NCBI GenBank assembly: GCA_028275645.1
Contig: JAPWUH010000018.1
Span: forward strand, 1 to 14,526
DNA from: Caldivirga sp.
GTDB taxonomy: Archaea; Thermoproteota; Thermoprotei; Thermoproteales; Thermocladiaceae
Direction: 5' to 3'
Length of the DNA stretch: 14,526 nt
Shown: one piece after another, positions 1 through 6,030 of the stretch
Position numbering within the stretch: the first letter of the stretch is position 1
Layout of the letters: each line of letters opens with the position of its first letter
The notes under the pieces: model-generated
Database searches by the model: none
The model's input: the letters and a program-made list of their open reading frames with translations, nothing else
What the model was told of the DNA's origin: nothing
Program-made: the position numbers and the translations under genes

Positions 1-363
1 GCTTATCATCTTAGCCAGGGTTCTCGTGCTGTACTTAGACATCACCGCTACTGACTCTGTTAATGTTAAGCCTGCACCAATCCCATCCCTAATAACCCTA
101 ACAAAGGCTGGTAATTCACCATTTATGATGTTATTAATCCTCCACCTCCTGTACTCGGGTATTAAGGCTACTAATAGTATTAAGGCCGCTGAGGATACGT
201 AAAACGACACATTAATGTAATTGCTCGGTAGTTTAACGTAAAACAACCTACCCATGATTATTAATCCCACCGTGGCTTTTGGTGCTAACAGGTAACTGAG
301 GATAATGATCACGATAAATGTAGCCAATGCACCATACTTAATGATACCAGTAGTGCTTGCCAT
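1..363 (-). CDS. TadC/GspF-type (T2SSF) membrane platform protein, 5' part only
   Basis: This is the first 121 codons of a gene running off the left edge, read by translating the reverse strand. Two hydrophobic segments (about residues 8-27 and 51-67) are followed by a basic stretch and the motif ELPAFVRVIRDGIGAGLTL (residues 82-100). That motif is the usual opening of the cytoplasmic T2SSF domain in archaeal TadC/FlaJ/PilC-like proteins, the inner-membrane platform on which an ATPase assembles type IV pili or archaella. The start at 363 is preferred because a TATA-like element at 388-397 lies about 29 bases upstream, which suits a leaderless transcript. An in-frame ATG at 399 would put that box inside the coding region. 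The partner ATPase and pilins would lie outside the window. The fold-level call is fairly firm; the substrate (pilus or archaellum) is unknown. Confidence 0.72.
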   Translation of the reverse strand, partial: MASTTGIIKYGALATFIVIIILSYLLAPKATVGLIIMGRLFYVKLPSNYINVSFYVSSAALILLVALIPEYRRWRINNIINGELPAFVRVIRDGIGAGLTLTESVAVMSKYSTRTLAKMIS

Positions 364-387
364 TCTAAAGTATCTATTGTTGAGCAA

Positions 388-397
388 CTTTATAAGC
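388..397 (-). promoter_or_regulatory. TATA box of the T2SSF gene
   Basis: On the minus strand this reads GCTTATAAAG, centred about 29 bases before the ATG at 363. That is the distance expected for a TATA box driving a leaderless archaeal mRNA. The element is nearly palindromic, so it could also fire rightward, though no gene is seen there. Confidence 0.55.
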
Positions 398-552
398 ATT
401 TTTCAAACAAGCAACGACCCCTAACATATCCACTTAATGTATTGAACTTGGTGATGAGGGAGGAAGATAAGTCTCACCCTTTAGGGAAGGGGGTTATATT
501 CATTAAATTTATGTGGTTTTAGTCTTGAGAACTTGGATACCTCAAAAATAGG

Positions 553-587
553 GTGGTTACCCTAACGCACTGGAGGTGGATAACCAC
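553..587. repeat. Inverted repeat, 7-base arms
   Basis: GTGGTTA (553-559) is answered by TAACCAC (581-587) across a 21-base loop. In RNA this would make a modest hairpin. No T-tract follows it, and it lies about 200 bases from the nearest gene start, so it is neither an evident terminator nor an operator. Confidence 0.35.
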
Positions 588-742
588 GGAACTTTAATAA
601 CTATGAGAACGCAATGTAGACAGCACTGCGGTGAAACAGCCTCATGGCTAGGGTTAACCCATTGATGAGGGACGCTACCTAGGATATGTCATTTACGTAT
701 TTTGCATGGAATTGGGTGTTATGTGTTGTACTCTGCATAACG

Positions 743-750
743 TTTATAAA
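743..750 (+). promoter_or_regulatory. TATA box of the aCPSF1 operon
   Basis: TTTATAAA at 743-750 predicts a transcript start near 772, giving a leader of about 20 bases before the ATG at 792. A GGGTG just before the start (779-783) could act as a short ribosome binding site, so this gene appears to be leadered, unlike most others here. Confidence 0.6.
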
Positions 751-791
751 CACCTTAAGTTAACGATACATGTCTTAAGGGTGTTAATGGA

Positions 792-2702
792 ATGTCACTT
801 AGGCCTGATATAGAGGAGAAGATTATTAAGATGCTGCCTGGGGAAGCTAGGGTAACTAGGATTGAGTTTGAGGGACCGCACGTAACCATATACTCCCTCA
901 ACCCAGGCTACATAATGAGCAATAGCGACTTGGTGAAGGCCCTGGCTAAGGAGCTTAAGAAGCACATAATCATCAAGGGTGATGAGAAGGCTAGGGTGCC
1001 TAAGGATGAGGCTGAGAGGATTATTAAGAAGGTGGTGACTGATGGTGGTAATGAAGTTGATAAGATATACTTTAATGATCAACTAGGGGACGTCTACATA
1101 TACCTTAAGAGACCCCAGTTAATCAAGGGGCTTGAGAAGGTTGTACTATCCGAGACAGGGTGGAGACCTATTGTGATACCAACCGCGCTTGACATGTCTA
1201 AGGGGCTTCCTAGGGATGATATAGATGCCGTTAACAATGTCGATATGATTATGGGTAAGGAGAGGGCTGAGTTCCTGAGGAGCATAGGCCTAAGGATACA
1301 TAGACTACCTATCTACAGGAATGAGCACGTTAAGGTAACCTGCCTGGGGGCTTGTTTTGAGGTTGGTAGGAGTGCCCTACTTATTGAAACCAGTGAGAGC
1401 AGGGTCCTACTTGACGCTGGTGTTAAACCCGGTGGAAGCCTGGATGAGGCACCATTCCTAGACATAATAGACGTAGACAACCTAGACGCCGTTGTGATAT
1501 CCCACGCACACCTAGACCACATAGGTATGTTACCCTACCTATACAAGTACGGCTACAAGGGCCCAGTCTACATGACCAAACCTACCAAGTACCTGATGGA
1601 AATTCTCCTGACCGATTACATAGACTTGTCGTCTGAACGCGGCTACTCTTACTATGGCTTAAGTGAATTGGCCTCAACCCTGTACCACACCATAACGGTG
1701 GATTACGGGGATGTAACAGATATTTCACCTGACATAAAGTTGACCCTGTATGATGCAGGCCATGAAGTTGGATCCGCCATATCACACCTACACATTGGCA
1801 ATGGCCTATACAACATAGTGTACACCGGCGACTTTAAGTATGGCCAATCAAGGTTACTTAATCCAGCCCATAGCGTGTTTAAGCGCGTTGAATTGTTAAT
1901 AATGGAGTCCACCTATGGCGGTAAGGATGACGTTCAGAAGCCTAGGGAGGAGGCTGAGGCCGAGTTGATACAGTTGGTTAATAAGACCCTTGAGAATGGG
2001 GGTAAGGTCCTAATACCAGTCTTCAGCACGGGTAGGGCTCAGGAAATACTACTAATACTCAATGAGGCTATGCAGTTGGGTAAGTTAAGTAAGGCACCAA
2101 TATACGTTGATGGCATGGTCCTCCAGACACTTAACGTCCACCTAATGTTCCCAGACTACCTAAATAACACCGTTAGGGAGCTCATATACGATGGGGTTAA
2201 CCCATTCATGTCCGAGTACGTGAAGCCCGTTGAGAGGGCTAAGAACCCTGAGAAGAGGCAGGAGCAGATTATGGATATTCTACAGGGCCCACCCTCAATA
2301 ATACTAGCCCCACATGGCATGCTTAGTGGTGGGCCGGCTATGGACTACTTCGTCCACATGGCTGATGACCCCAAGAACAGTTTAATATTCGTGTCATACC
2401 AGGGTGAGGGGACTCTGGGCAGGAGGCTTATTCAGGGTGAGCGCAGGGTGAACCTCAAGTACTATGACCAGGACATAACGGTCAACGTAAACATGAACGT
2501 CTTCCATGAACCAGGCTTCTCCGGTCATAGCGATAGAAAGCAGTTGATGAATTACGTGGGTAGGATCGAGCCTAAGCCCCATAAGGTTATGCTTGTTCAC
2601 GGTGAGCCAGGTAAGTTAATTAACTTAGCCTTAAGCATAGAGTTAAAGTACAAGATAGATACGATAATGCTAAACCACCTGGAGTCCGTTAAGTTAGTTT
2701 AA
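792..2702 (+). CDS. aCPSF1/FttA, KH-domain beta-CASP ribonuclease (transcription termination factor)
   Basis: This 636-residue protein has the full architecture of archaeal CPSF1 (FttA), the RNA endo/exonuclease that cleaves nascent RNA and releases RNA polymerase, related to eukaryotic CPSF73. Residues 1 to about 145 form the two KH-like domains. The metallo-beta-lactamase core follows with D208 (motif 1), HAHLDH at 238-243 (motif 2), H324 in DAGHEVGSA (motif 3) and D347 in YTGDF (motif 4). The beta-CASP motifs are E372 in MESTYGG (A), H579 in FSGHSD (B) and H603 in LVHGE (C). All metal ligands are present, so it should be active. Length matches the family. The start at 792 is the only one in frame after the TATA box; an ATG at 787 is out of frame. 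It leads a two-gene unit, with the next gene 24 bases downstream. Confidence 0.95.
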   Translation: MSLRPDIEEKIIKMLPGEARVTRIEFEGPHVTIYSLNPGYIMSNSDLVKALAKELKKHIIIKGDEKARVPKDEAERIIKKVVTDGGNEVDKIYFNDQLGDVYIYLKRPQLIKGLEKVVLSETGWRPIVIPTALDMSKGLPRDDIDAVNNVDMIMGKERAEFLRSIGLRIHRLPIYRNEHVKVTCLGACFEVGRSALLIETSESRVLLDAGVKPGGSLDEAPFLDIIDVDNLDAVVISHAHLDHIGMLPYLYKYGYKGPVYMTKPTKYLMEILLTDYIDLSSERGYSYYGLSELASTLYHTITVDYGDVTDISPDIKLTLYDAGHEVGSAISHLHIGNGLYNIVYTGDFKYGQSRLLNPAHSVFKRVELLIMESTYGGKDDVQKPREEAEAELIQLVNKTLENGGKVLIPVFSTGRAQEILLILNEAMQLGKLSKAPIYVDGMVLQTLNVHLMFPDYLNNTVRELIYDGVNPFMSEYVKPVERAKNPEKRQEQIMDILQGPPSIILAPHGMLSGGPAMDYFVHMADDPKNSLIFVSYQGEGTLGRRLIQGERRVNLKYYDQDITVNVNMNVFHEPGFSGHSDRKQLMNYVGRIEPKPHKVMLVHGEPGKLINLALSIELKYKIDTIMLNHLESVKLV

Positions 2703-2726
2703 AAGGTTAAGCCACAGTGACTGGCT

Positions 2727-3440
2727 ATGGATGTCCTGGTCGAGGTTAACCCACTTAACGTTAAGCCCGAGGATACCAGTGGCCTATGGGTAACGCTAAA
2801 CCTAGTGGACTATGTTAAGACTAAGTGGGGTAGGTCAATACCGGAGTTGGCCATTGAACTCGAGGATTATGAACCAGTGGCCATTAGGGTACCCACACCG
2901 AGGAGCGTAGGGAACTTGGTAAGGTTACTGGAGCTTGCGAATTACTTAAATGTAAATAGGGTGATCCTAAACCCGCCAATTAGTGGGGTGGTTAGGTTCC
3001 TTAGGGTAGCCGCCGAGTACAACATTGTGCTATCATGGATTATCAAACCTGGCATCAACATACCCACCGTTCCCCCACCGCATAGACTCAGCCTAACGGT
3101 GAATGTCCCATCGTTTAGGGGTTTAAGGAGGCTGTTTGAATTCGTCCTACCGAACCTGGGTTCAATAAACTTCATGTACATCCACAATGTTAAGGGTGGG
3201 AAGGGTGGTTACCCTGTGATGAATGGGCCTATAGACTACTTAAAGATTGTGAGAATACTGGCATCACTGGGTTGGGATGGGGCCCTGGTGTTGAGTTACA
3301 GGGATGAGTATGTGGGTAGTTATAAGGGTGACGTCAACGCCCTGAGGACGTTTATAGAGAGTACCGGATCCACCGTACTGGATAAGAGGACTATTAAAAT
3401 GTTGAATTCAATAATGAAGAGGTTGATGGGTGGTTCATAG
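2727..3440 (+). CDS. Xylose-isomerase-like TIM-barrel protein of unknown substrate
   Basis: This 237-residue protein reads as a compact (beta/alpha) barrel. Alternating hydrophobic strands and helices run through residues 20-190, and the C-terminal segment IHNVKGGKGGYP (152-163), then LGWDGALVLSY (181-191), matches the closing strands of sugar phosphate isomerase/epimerase and AP-endonuclease-2 type barrels, where a His-containing strand is followed by a GYDG-like turn. Those families use divalent metals bound by Glu, Asp and His. I can see H153 as a possible ligand but cannot assign the rest, so catalysis is uncertain. It lies 24 bases after aCPSF1 on the same strand and is probably co-transcribed. 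Its stop overlaps the convergent regulator gene by 6 bases. The true reaction is unknown. Confidence 0.6.
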   Translation: MDVLVEVNPLNVKPEDTSGLWVTLNLVDYVKTKWGRSIPELAIELEDYEPVAIRVPTPRSVGNLVRLLELANYLNVNRVILNPPISGVVRFLRVAAEYNIVLSWIIKPGINIPTVPPPHRLSLTVNVPSFRGLRRLFEFVLPNLGSINFMYIHNVKGGKGGYPVMNGPIDYLKIVRILASLGWDGALVLSYRDEYVGSYKGDVNALRTFIESTGSTVLDKRTIKMLNSIMKRLMGGS

Positions 3441-3758
3441 CCTCCTCTTACTATCTAAACTACCCTTAAGTATCTTCTCTATTAGGTCCCAGTTTGCTAA
3501 GCCGGCATCACTTAACCTATAGTATATTCCATGCCCCGTCTGGGTCTTCTCAACTAGGTTATGAGCCTCTAGGATCTCTAAGTGGTAGGTCACGGTTCTA
3601 TAATTAACCTCAAGCATTCTGGCTATTTGACTGACGTTTAGTGGGCCATTCTGCTTAAGTAGGCTAAGTATCCTAAGCCTCGTCCCCCCACCCTTCGAGG
3701 CGTATAGCAGCCAAACCAGCAGCTTCCTAACATCCTTATAATCCCTGCTTCTGTACAT
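3435..3758 (-). CDS. ArsR-like winged-helix transcriptional regulator
   Basis: A 107-residue protein dominated by one winged helix-turn-helix. GGGTRLRILSLLKQNGPL (23-40) is the first helix and turn. NVSQIARMLEVNYRTVTYHL (41-60) contains the positioning and recognition helices. The wing follows in LVEKTQTGHGIYYRLS (68-83). No cysteine cluster or added ligand domain is seen, so a metal sensor of the classic ArsR kind is not supported; the protein is probably a small dimeric DNA binder. It converges on and overlaps the TIM-barrel gene by 6 bases. It lies downstream of thiDN on the same strand after a 115-base gap and has its own TATA-like box, so it is likely an independent gene. Its target is unknown. 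Confidence 0.8.
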   Translation of the reverse strand: MYRSRDYKDVRKLLVWLLYASKGGGTRLRILSLLKQNGPLNVSQIARMLEVNYRTVTYHLEILEAHNLVEKTQTGHGIYYRLSDAGLANWDLIEKILKGSLDSKRRL

Positions 3759-3785
3759 CAGCCACTGTGTTGACTATGCCTAAGG

Positions 3786-3795
3786 TTTAATAAAA
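3786..3795 (-). promoter_or_regulatory. TATA-like box of the winged-helix regulator
   Basis: On the minus strand this reads TTTTATTAAA, centred 32 bases before the ATG at 3758, predicting a very short leader. It lies in the 115-base gap behind thiDN, so the regulator need not depend on read-through. Confidence 0.45.
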
Positions 3796-3873
3796 TTACC
3801 AAAGATCCCTCAATGAGGTCCCACATCATCAGTATGTTAAGGGTTTTTAATGGCCCTAGCCAGTCGTGAATTC

Positions 3874-5184
3874 TCAACTGAGTAACAGGTTAACCTTATC
3901 AACCACTGATGCCACTGACTTGCCAAGTATCACAAGGTCATTGAGGCTTTTTACGTGAATAGCCTCAGGCACCTTACCTAAAGCCTTAATGGCATTGTCA
4001 AGCGCATTGCTAATCTGCGTGGTCTCATCACCAATGCCCTCATATTCATATGTACTCAGCTTGACCTTAGCCTTAGCAGTGACATTACTTAGGCCACTTA
4101 CCACTGCTAATGCCCTCAACCCCAGTTGCTTAGTAAAGGCACCTAAACCATACTTAACCAGTTTACCACCGTTACCATGGCGTACACTGTTAATTGGTAA
4201 ACCCATTTCAATACCCCTCCAGGTAACTGTAATTATACCACTGGGGCTAGCCATATATGGTTGAGGTAATGCAACCGCGATACCACCGTTATCCTGTGGA
4301 TCCACTAATTCATGAACCTTCCCTATGATTGGGCTGAGTGCTGTGTTTAAGTCATTTAGCGTATCGTACCTATAGGCTCTCACCTCAATCCATGACATGG
4401 GGTTCACCGGCCCATGTCCATGGCCTAGTGGTAGGGAGTATTGGATTGCCATTGTTATCAGCTCCTTAGCCTGCCTAATGGCATCCCAAGCATCCATGCC
4501 CTTAGCTAACCCAGCCGTTATGGCTGCGGAGAAGCTGCACCCTGTTCCATGGGTATTCCTGGTGTTTATCCTAGGGGCCCTTAATTCCCTGAATTCACCT
4601 GTATCTCTGAAGTAGACTAGGTCGACGCTTTCAGGACCACCTATATGACCACCTTTAACTATGACAATCTCAGGGTGAAGCTCCTCCGCTATCCTCCTCG
4701 CCGCTTCCCTGGCATCATCAAGGTTCTTGATTTTAACCCCAGAGAGGTGCTCCGCCTCAGGTGCATTTGGCGTCACAACCTTAGCCAGTGGGATTATGAC
4801 CCTCTTCAGGGTTTCCATGGCCTCAGGTCGCATTAAAGGATCCCCACTCTTAGCGTACATTACAGGGTCAACAACCAGTGGGAAGCCCCATCTCTTAACC
4901 GCATGGGCCACGGCGTTCATTATGGGGGAGCTGCTTAACATCCCCGTCTTAGCTGCGTCGACACCAATATCCTCGACAACGGCGTTAATTTGGGCCTCAA
5001 CTATGGATGGGTCAATCTCCTGGACAGCCCTAACACCCAGCGTATTCTGCGCCGTAACGGCGGTTAGCGCCACCATTCCGTAAACCCCCATTGCGTGGAA
5101 TGTCTTTAAATCGGCGGTTATGCCAGCCCCACCGCCCGAGTCAAGGCCAGCGATTGTTAAGGCTCTAGGTATCCTAGTAGCCAT
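3874..5184 (-). CDS. thiDN: ThiD-ThiN fusion: HMP/HMP-P kinase plus thiamine-phosphate synthase
   Basis: This 436-residue bifunctional protein makes thiamine phosphate: ThiD phosphorylates hydroxymethylpyrimidine twice and ThiN couples the product to thiazole phosphate. The ThiD half (1 to about 260) shows AGLDSGGGAG (12-21), TAVTAQNT (41-48), VDPVM (105-109), VKGGH (176-180) and HGTGCSFSAA (212-221) with C216 at the phosphate-binding site. The ThiN half (about 266-436) shows an ELVDPQDNGGIAVALP segment and the closing VPEAI and DLVILG segments of the family. The usual ThiN core around a GASSH-like motif is altered here: the nearest equivalent is SVRHGNGG, with R334-H335. The longest open frame starts 11 codons earlier at 5217, but a TATA box (5206-5214) lies inside that extension 26 bases before the ATG at 5184, so 5184 is chosen. 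An inverted repeat sits just upstream of the box. Confidence 0.88.
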   Translation of the reverse strand: MATRIPRALTIAGLDSGGGAGITADLKTFHAMGVYGMVALTAVTAQNTLGVRAVQEIDPSIVEAQINAVVEDIGVDAAKTGMLSSSPIMNAVAHAVKRWGFPLVVDPVMYAKSGDPLMRPEAMETLKRVIIPLAKVVTPNAPEAEHLSGVKIKNLDDAREAARRIAEELHPEIVIVKGGHIGGPESVDLVYFRDTGEFRELRAPRINTRNTHGTGCSFSAAITAGLAKGMDAWDAIRQAKELITMAIQYSLPLGHGHGPVNPMSWIEVRAYRYDTLNDLNTALSPIIGKVHELVDPQDNGGIAVALPQPYMASPSGIITVTWRGIEMGLPINSVRHGNGGKLVKYGLGAFTKQLGLRALAVVSGLSNVTAKAKVKLSTYEYEGIGDETTQISNALDNAIKALGKVPEAIHVKSLNDLVILGKSVASVVDKVNLLLS

Positions 5185-5205
5185 GCGTAACCAGTTTTCG
5201 TGGCT

Positions 5206-5214
5206 CTTAATAAA
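5206..5214 (-). promoter_or_regulatory. TATA box of thiDN
   Basis: The minus strand reads TTTATTAAG, centred 26 bases before the ATG at 5184. This suits a leaderless mRNA and argues against the longer frame starting at 5217, in which these bases would be codons. Confidence 0.6.
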
Positions 5215-5220
5215 CACTAC

Positions 5221-5235
5221 TATGGGTAATCCATA
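5221..5235. promoter_or_regulatory. Inverted repeat upstream of the thiDN TATA box, possible operator
   Basis: TATGG (5221-5225) and CCATA (5231-5235) flank a 5-base spacer, giving a dyad with a 10-base centre-to-centre distance. It sits 6 bases upstream of the thiDN TATA box, where a repressor or activator could act. It may instead be a terminal hairpin of the neighbouring decayed insertion sequence. No regulator is assigned. Confidence 0.35.
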
Positions 5236-5310
5236 ACCTGCTTATTGGTCAGCAGTTCCAGCATTAATCACCGTATCATGCAAATGCCTCCTCATCACTT
5301 ACAAAAAGCG

Positions 5311-5451
5311 TTACTGCTTGATTAATATAAGTTTCCGTTTGCCGTCTCTCTGGAGGTGGTGGGTTGTTCCCGCCGTCTCCTTCTCGACGGTCTCCCCAAG
5401 CCCCCTCACCGCAGCAGCTTCCCACCCGTCACCGGGGGTTCCCAGCCACTA
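5311..5451 (-). pseudogene. GC-rich remnant, possibly the 3' end of tnpB overlapping its guide RNA
   Basis: On the minus strand an open frame follows a stop at 5449-5451 and ends at TAA 5311-5313. It reads about 45 residues rich in Gly, Thr and charged residues, with no ATG, so it is a tail rather than a gene. The stretch 5336-5458 is strikingly GC-rich against AT-rich surroundings and can fold: CCGTC/GACGG arms with an 8-base loop, and GGGTTTC pairing with GGAACCC. In IS605-family elements the tnpB 3' end overlaps the omega (reRNA) guide RNA, which would explain both composition and structure. An independent structured RNA is the main alternative. The long open frame on the opposite strand (5318-5536) has no start context and is taken as a shadow. 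Confidence 0.4.
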
Positions 5452-5549
5452 CGGATCTCAGAAACCCAGGGTAACCAGTAAAAATACTAGGGTCAAGTTT
5501 ATAAACTCAACTGGGATTGGTCATCAACAGAAATAAGTGTTACAAATGG

Positions 5550-5666
5550 TCAAGAAATCCAAAACAGTCCCCTATACTCTCTCTCAACCTCCTCAAGCGC
5601 TGAGTGTACGTCGTAATTAATCTTAACCCTCAGCTTCACCGTCCTTAGCACTTCTCTAACTCTCAT
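5550..5666 (-). pseudogene. tnpB: N-terminal fragment of tnpB
   Basis: ATG at 5664-5666 opens a 38-codon frame ending at TGA 5550-5552. The peptide contains VLRTVKLRVKINYDVHSAL (6-24), then EEVEREYRG. A short basic RTVKLRV-type strand followed by an amphipathic helix ending in EREYR is the standard N-terminus of archaeal OrfB/TnpB proteins. A GGTG-rich ribosome binding site with TAGGAG sits directly upstream. The frame then breaks into non-coding AT-rich sequence, so the gene is truncated after roughly a tenth of its length and cannot make a nuclease. Confidence 0.5.
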
Positions 5667-5686
5667 CTCCTATCACCCCACCCTTT

Positions 5687-5699
5687 TGGGCATAGCCCA
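5687..5699. repeat. Small hairpin, probable subterminal palindrome of the tnpB remnant
   Basis: TGGGC-ATA-GCCCA is a perfect 5-base stem with a 3-base loop, 20 bases upstream of the tnpB N-terminal fragment. IS200/IS605 elements carry such subterminal palindromes, recognised as single-stranded hairpins by TnpA. Position fits a left end; identity is inferred. Confidence 0.4.
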
Positions 5700-5769
5700 C
5701 ATCGGCGTGAGAGAGGCTGCCTTTGATGCGGGCTACTGGATACTGATAAAGCTTGATTTTATAAACTCA

Positions 5770-5940
5770 TTGCCGTGAAGCCTACGTAGTGGGGATTAAT
5801 CAAATAAATGTAAAGAATATAAAGAAAGATTTCCATTAATGTGAAAAGGTTTCTCCAATTGGCCGATTAATGAGACAGCGCCTGGCGTCCCATTAATTTT
5901 AAAACTTAGCTATATAGTCATTCGTGCTAGTGGTTATTAA
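5770..5940. other. AT-rich spacer, nothing recognised
   Basis: This stretch between the tnpB remnant and the decarboxylase promoter contains stops in all frames, several TATA-like runs and the repeated word CATTAAT (5834-5840 and 5891-5897 regions). No RNA gene or reading frame is supported. Confidence 0.45.
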
Positions 5941-5943
5941 CTC

Positions 5944-6000
5944 CTATAAATTTAACCATGCGTAAATTAGTACATATAAATTGATACATTGAATATATAT
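5944..6000 (+). promoter_or_regulatory. Three stacked TATA-like boxes before the decarboxylase gene
   Basis: CTATAAAT (5944-5951), CATATAAAT (5973-5981) and AATATATAT (5992-6000) are spaced 20-30 bases apart. The last is 27 bases from the ATG at 6023, fitting a leaderless transcript. The middle one predicts a start near 6003, which would place the GGAGG at 6004-6008 in a short leader. The first would give a leader of about 50 bases. More than one promoter may be used. Confidence 0.5.
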
Positions 6001-6003
6001 TTA

Positions 6004-6030
6004 GGAGGGTTAAGGATGGGAAATGTTTAA
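6004..6030 (+). promoter_or_regulatory. Shine-Dalgarno with a 4-codon mini-ORF overlapping the decarboxylase start
   Basis: GGAGG (6004-6008) is 7 bases from an ATG at 6016 that reads M-G-N-V-stop (6016-6030) and 14 bases from the real ATG at 6023. The mini-ORF stop lies 3 bases past the decarboxylase start codon. If the leadered transcript is used, ribosomes may translate the mini-ORF and then reinitiate. If transcription begins at 6023, it is irrelevant. Confidence 0.35.

Larger units (their letters stand above)
364..791. other. Divergent intergenic region without a recognised gene
   Basis: These 428 bases separate the leftward T2SSF gene from the rightward aCPSF1 operon. They hold the two promoters, an inverted repeat at 553-587 and a perfect 10-base palindrome GGGTTAACCC at 651-660. 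I looked for tRNA, C/D-box guide RNA, RNase P RNA and SRP RNA signatures and found none complete. The longest plausible small frame (454-522, 22 codons) has no support. The region is long for such a compact genome, so an unrecognised small RNA is possible. Confidence 0.5.
5311..5699 (-). mobile_element. Decayed IS605/IS1341-type (tnpB-only) element
   Basis: Reading leftward, this stretch starts with a small hairpin (5687-5699) and a strong ribosome binding site. A 38-codon N-terminus like that of TnpB follows (5550-5666), then about 100 AT-rich bases, then a GC-rich 3' section with a 46-codon open tail (5311-5448). Most of the roughly 400-codon tnpB interior, including the RuvC and zinc-finger motifs, is missing. 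The layout suggests an internally deleted element that kept both ends. No tnpA is visible. The family call rests on the look of the N-terminus and the overall arrangement. The exact ends cannot be fixed without an intact relative. Confidence 0.5.
5498..5769 (+). repeat. Direct repeat TTTATAAACTCA flanking the tnpB N-terminal fragment
   Basis: The 12-mer occurs at 5498-5509 and again at 5758-5769, 260 bases apart, on either side of the tnpB start fragment. It may record a recombination or insertion event. It also contains a TATA-like core, so both copies could be promoter sequence that arose independently. IS605 elements do not make target duplications. Confidence 0.4.

Noticed and set aside
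450..478. C-box-like GTGATGA, possible C/D guide RNA
   Set aside because: No CTGA D box at the required distance, so a guide RNA is not supported.
454..522. A 22-codon rightward frame with a plausible-looking charged start
   Set aside because: No proper ribosome binding site spacing, no recognisable similarity, and too short to separate from chance.
3820..3840. Minus-strand CTGATGATG resembling a D'/C' box pair
   Set aside because: No flanking C and D boxes at guide-RNA distances were found.
5185..5217. Eleven-residue N-terminal extension of ThiD-ThiN from ATG 5217
   Set aside because: The extension contains the TATA box and is not part of the usual ThiD start; 5184 fits better.
5400..5460. 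Possible SRP or RNase P RNA in the GC-rich island
   Set aside because: The conserved helix 8 motif of SRP RNA and the GAGGAAAGTCC-type core of RNase P RNA are absent on both strands.
5318..5536. Rightward 72-codon frame over the GC-rich island
   Set aside because: It is the opposite-strand shadow of the remnant, with no promoter or ribosome binding site and no familiar motif.
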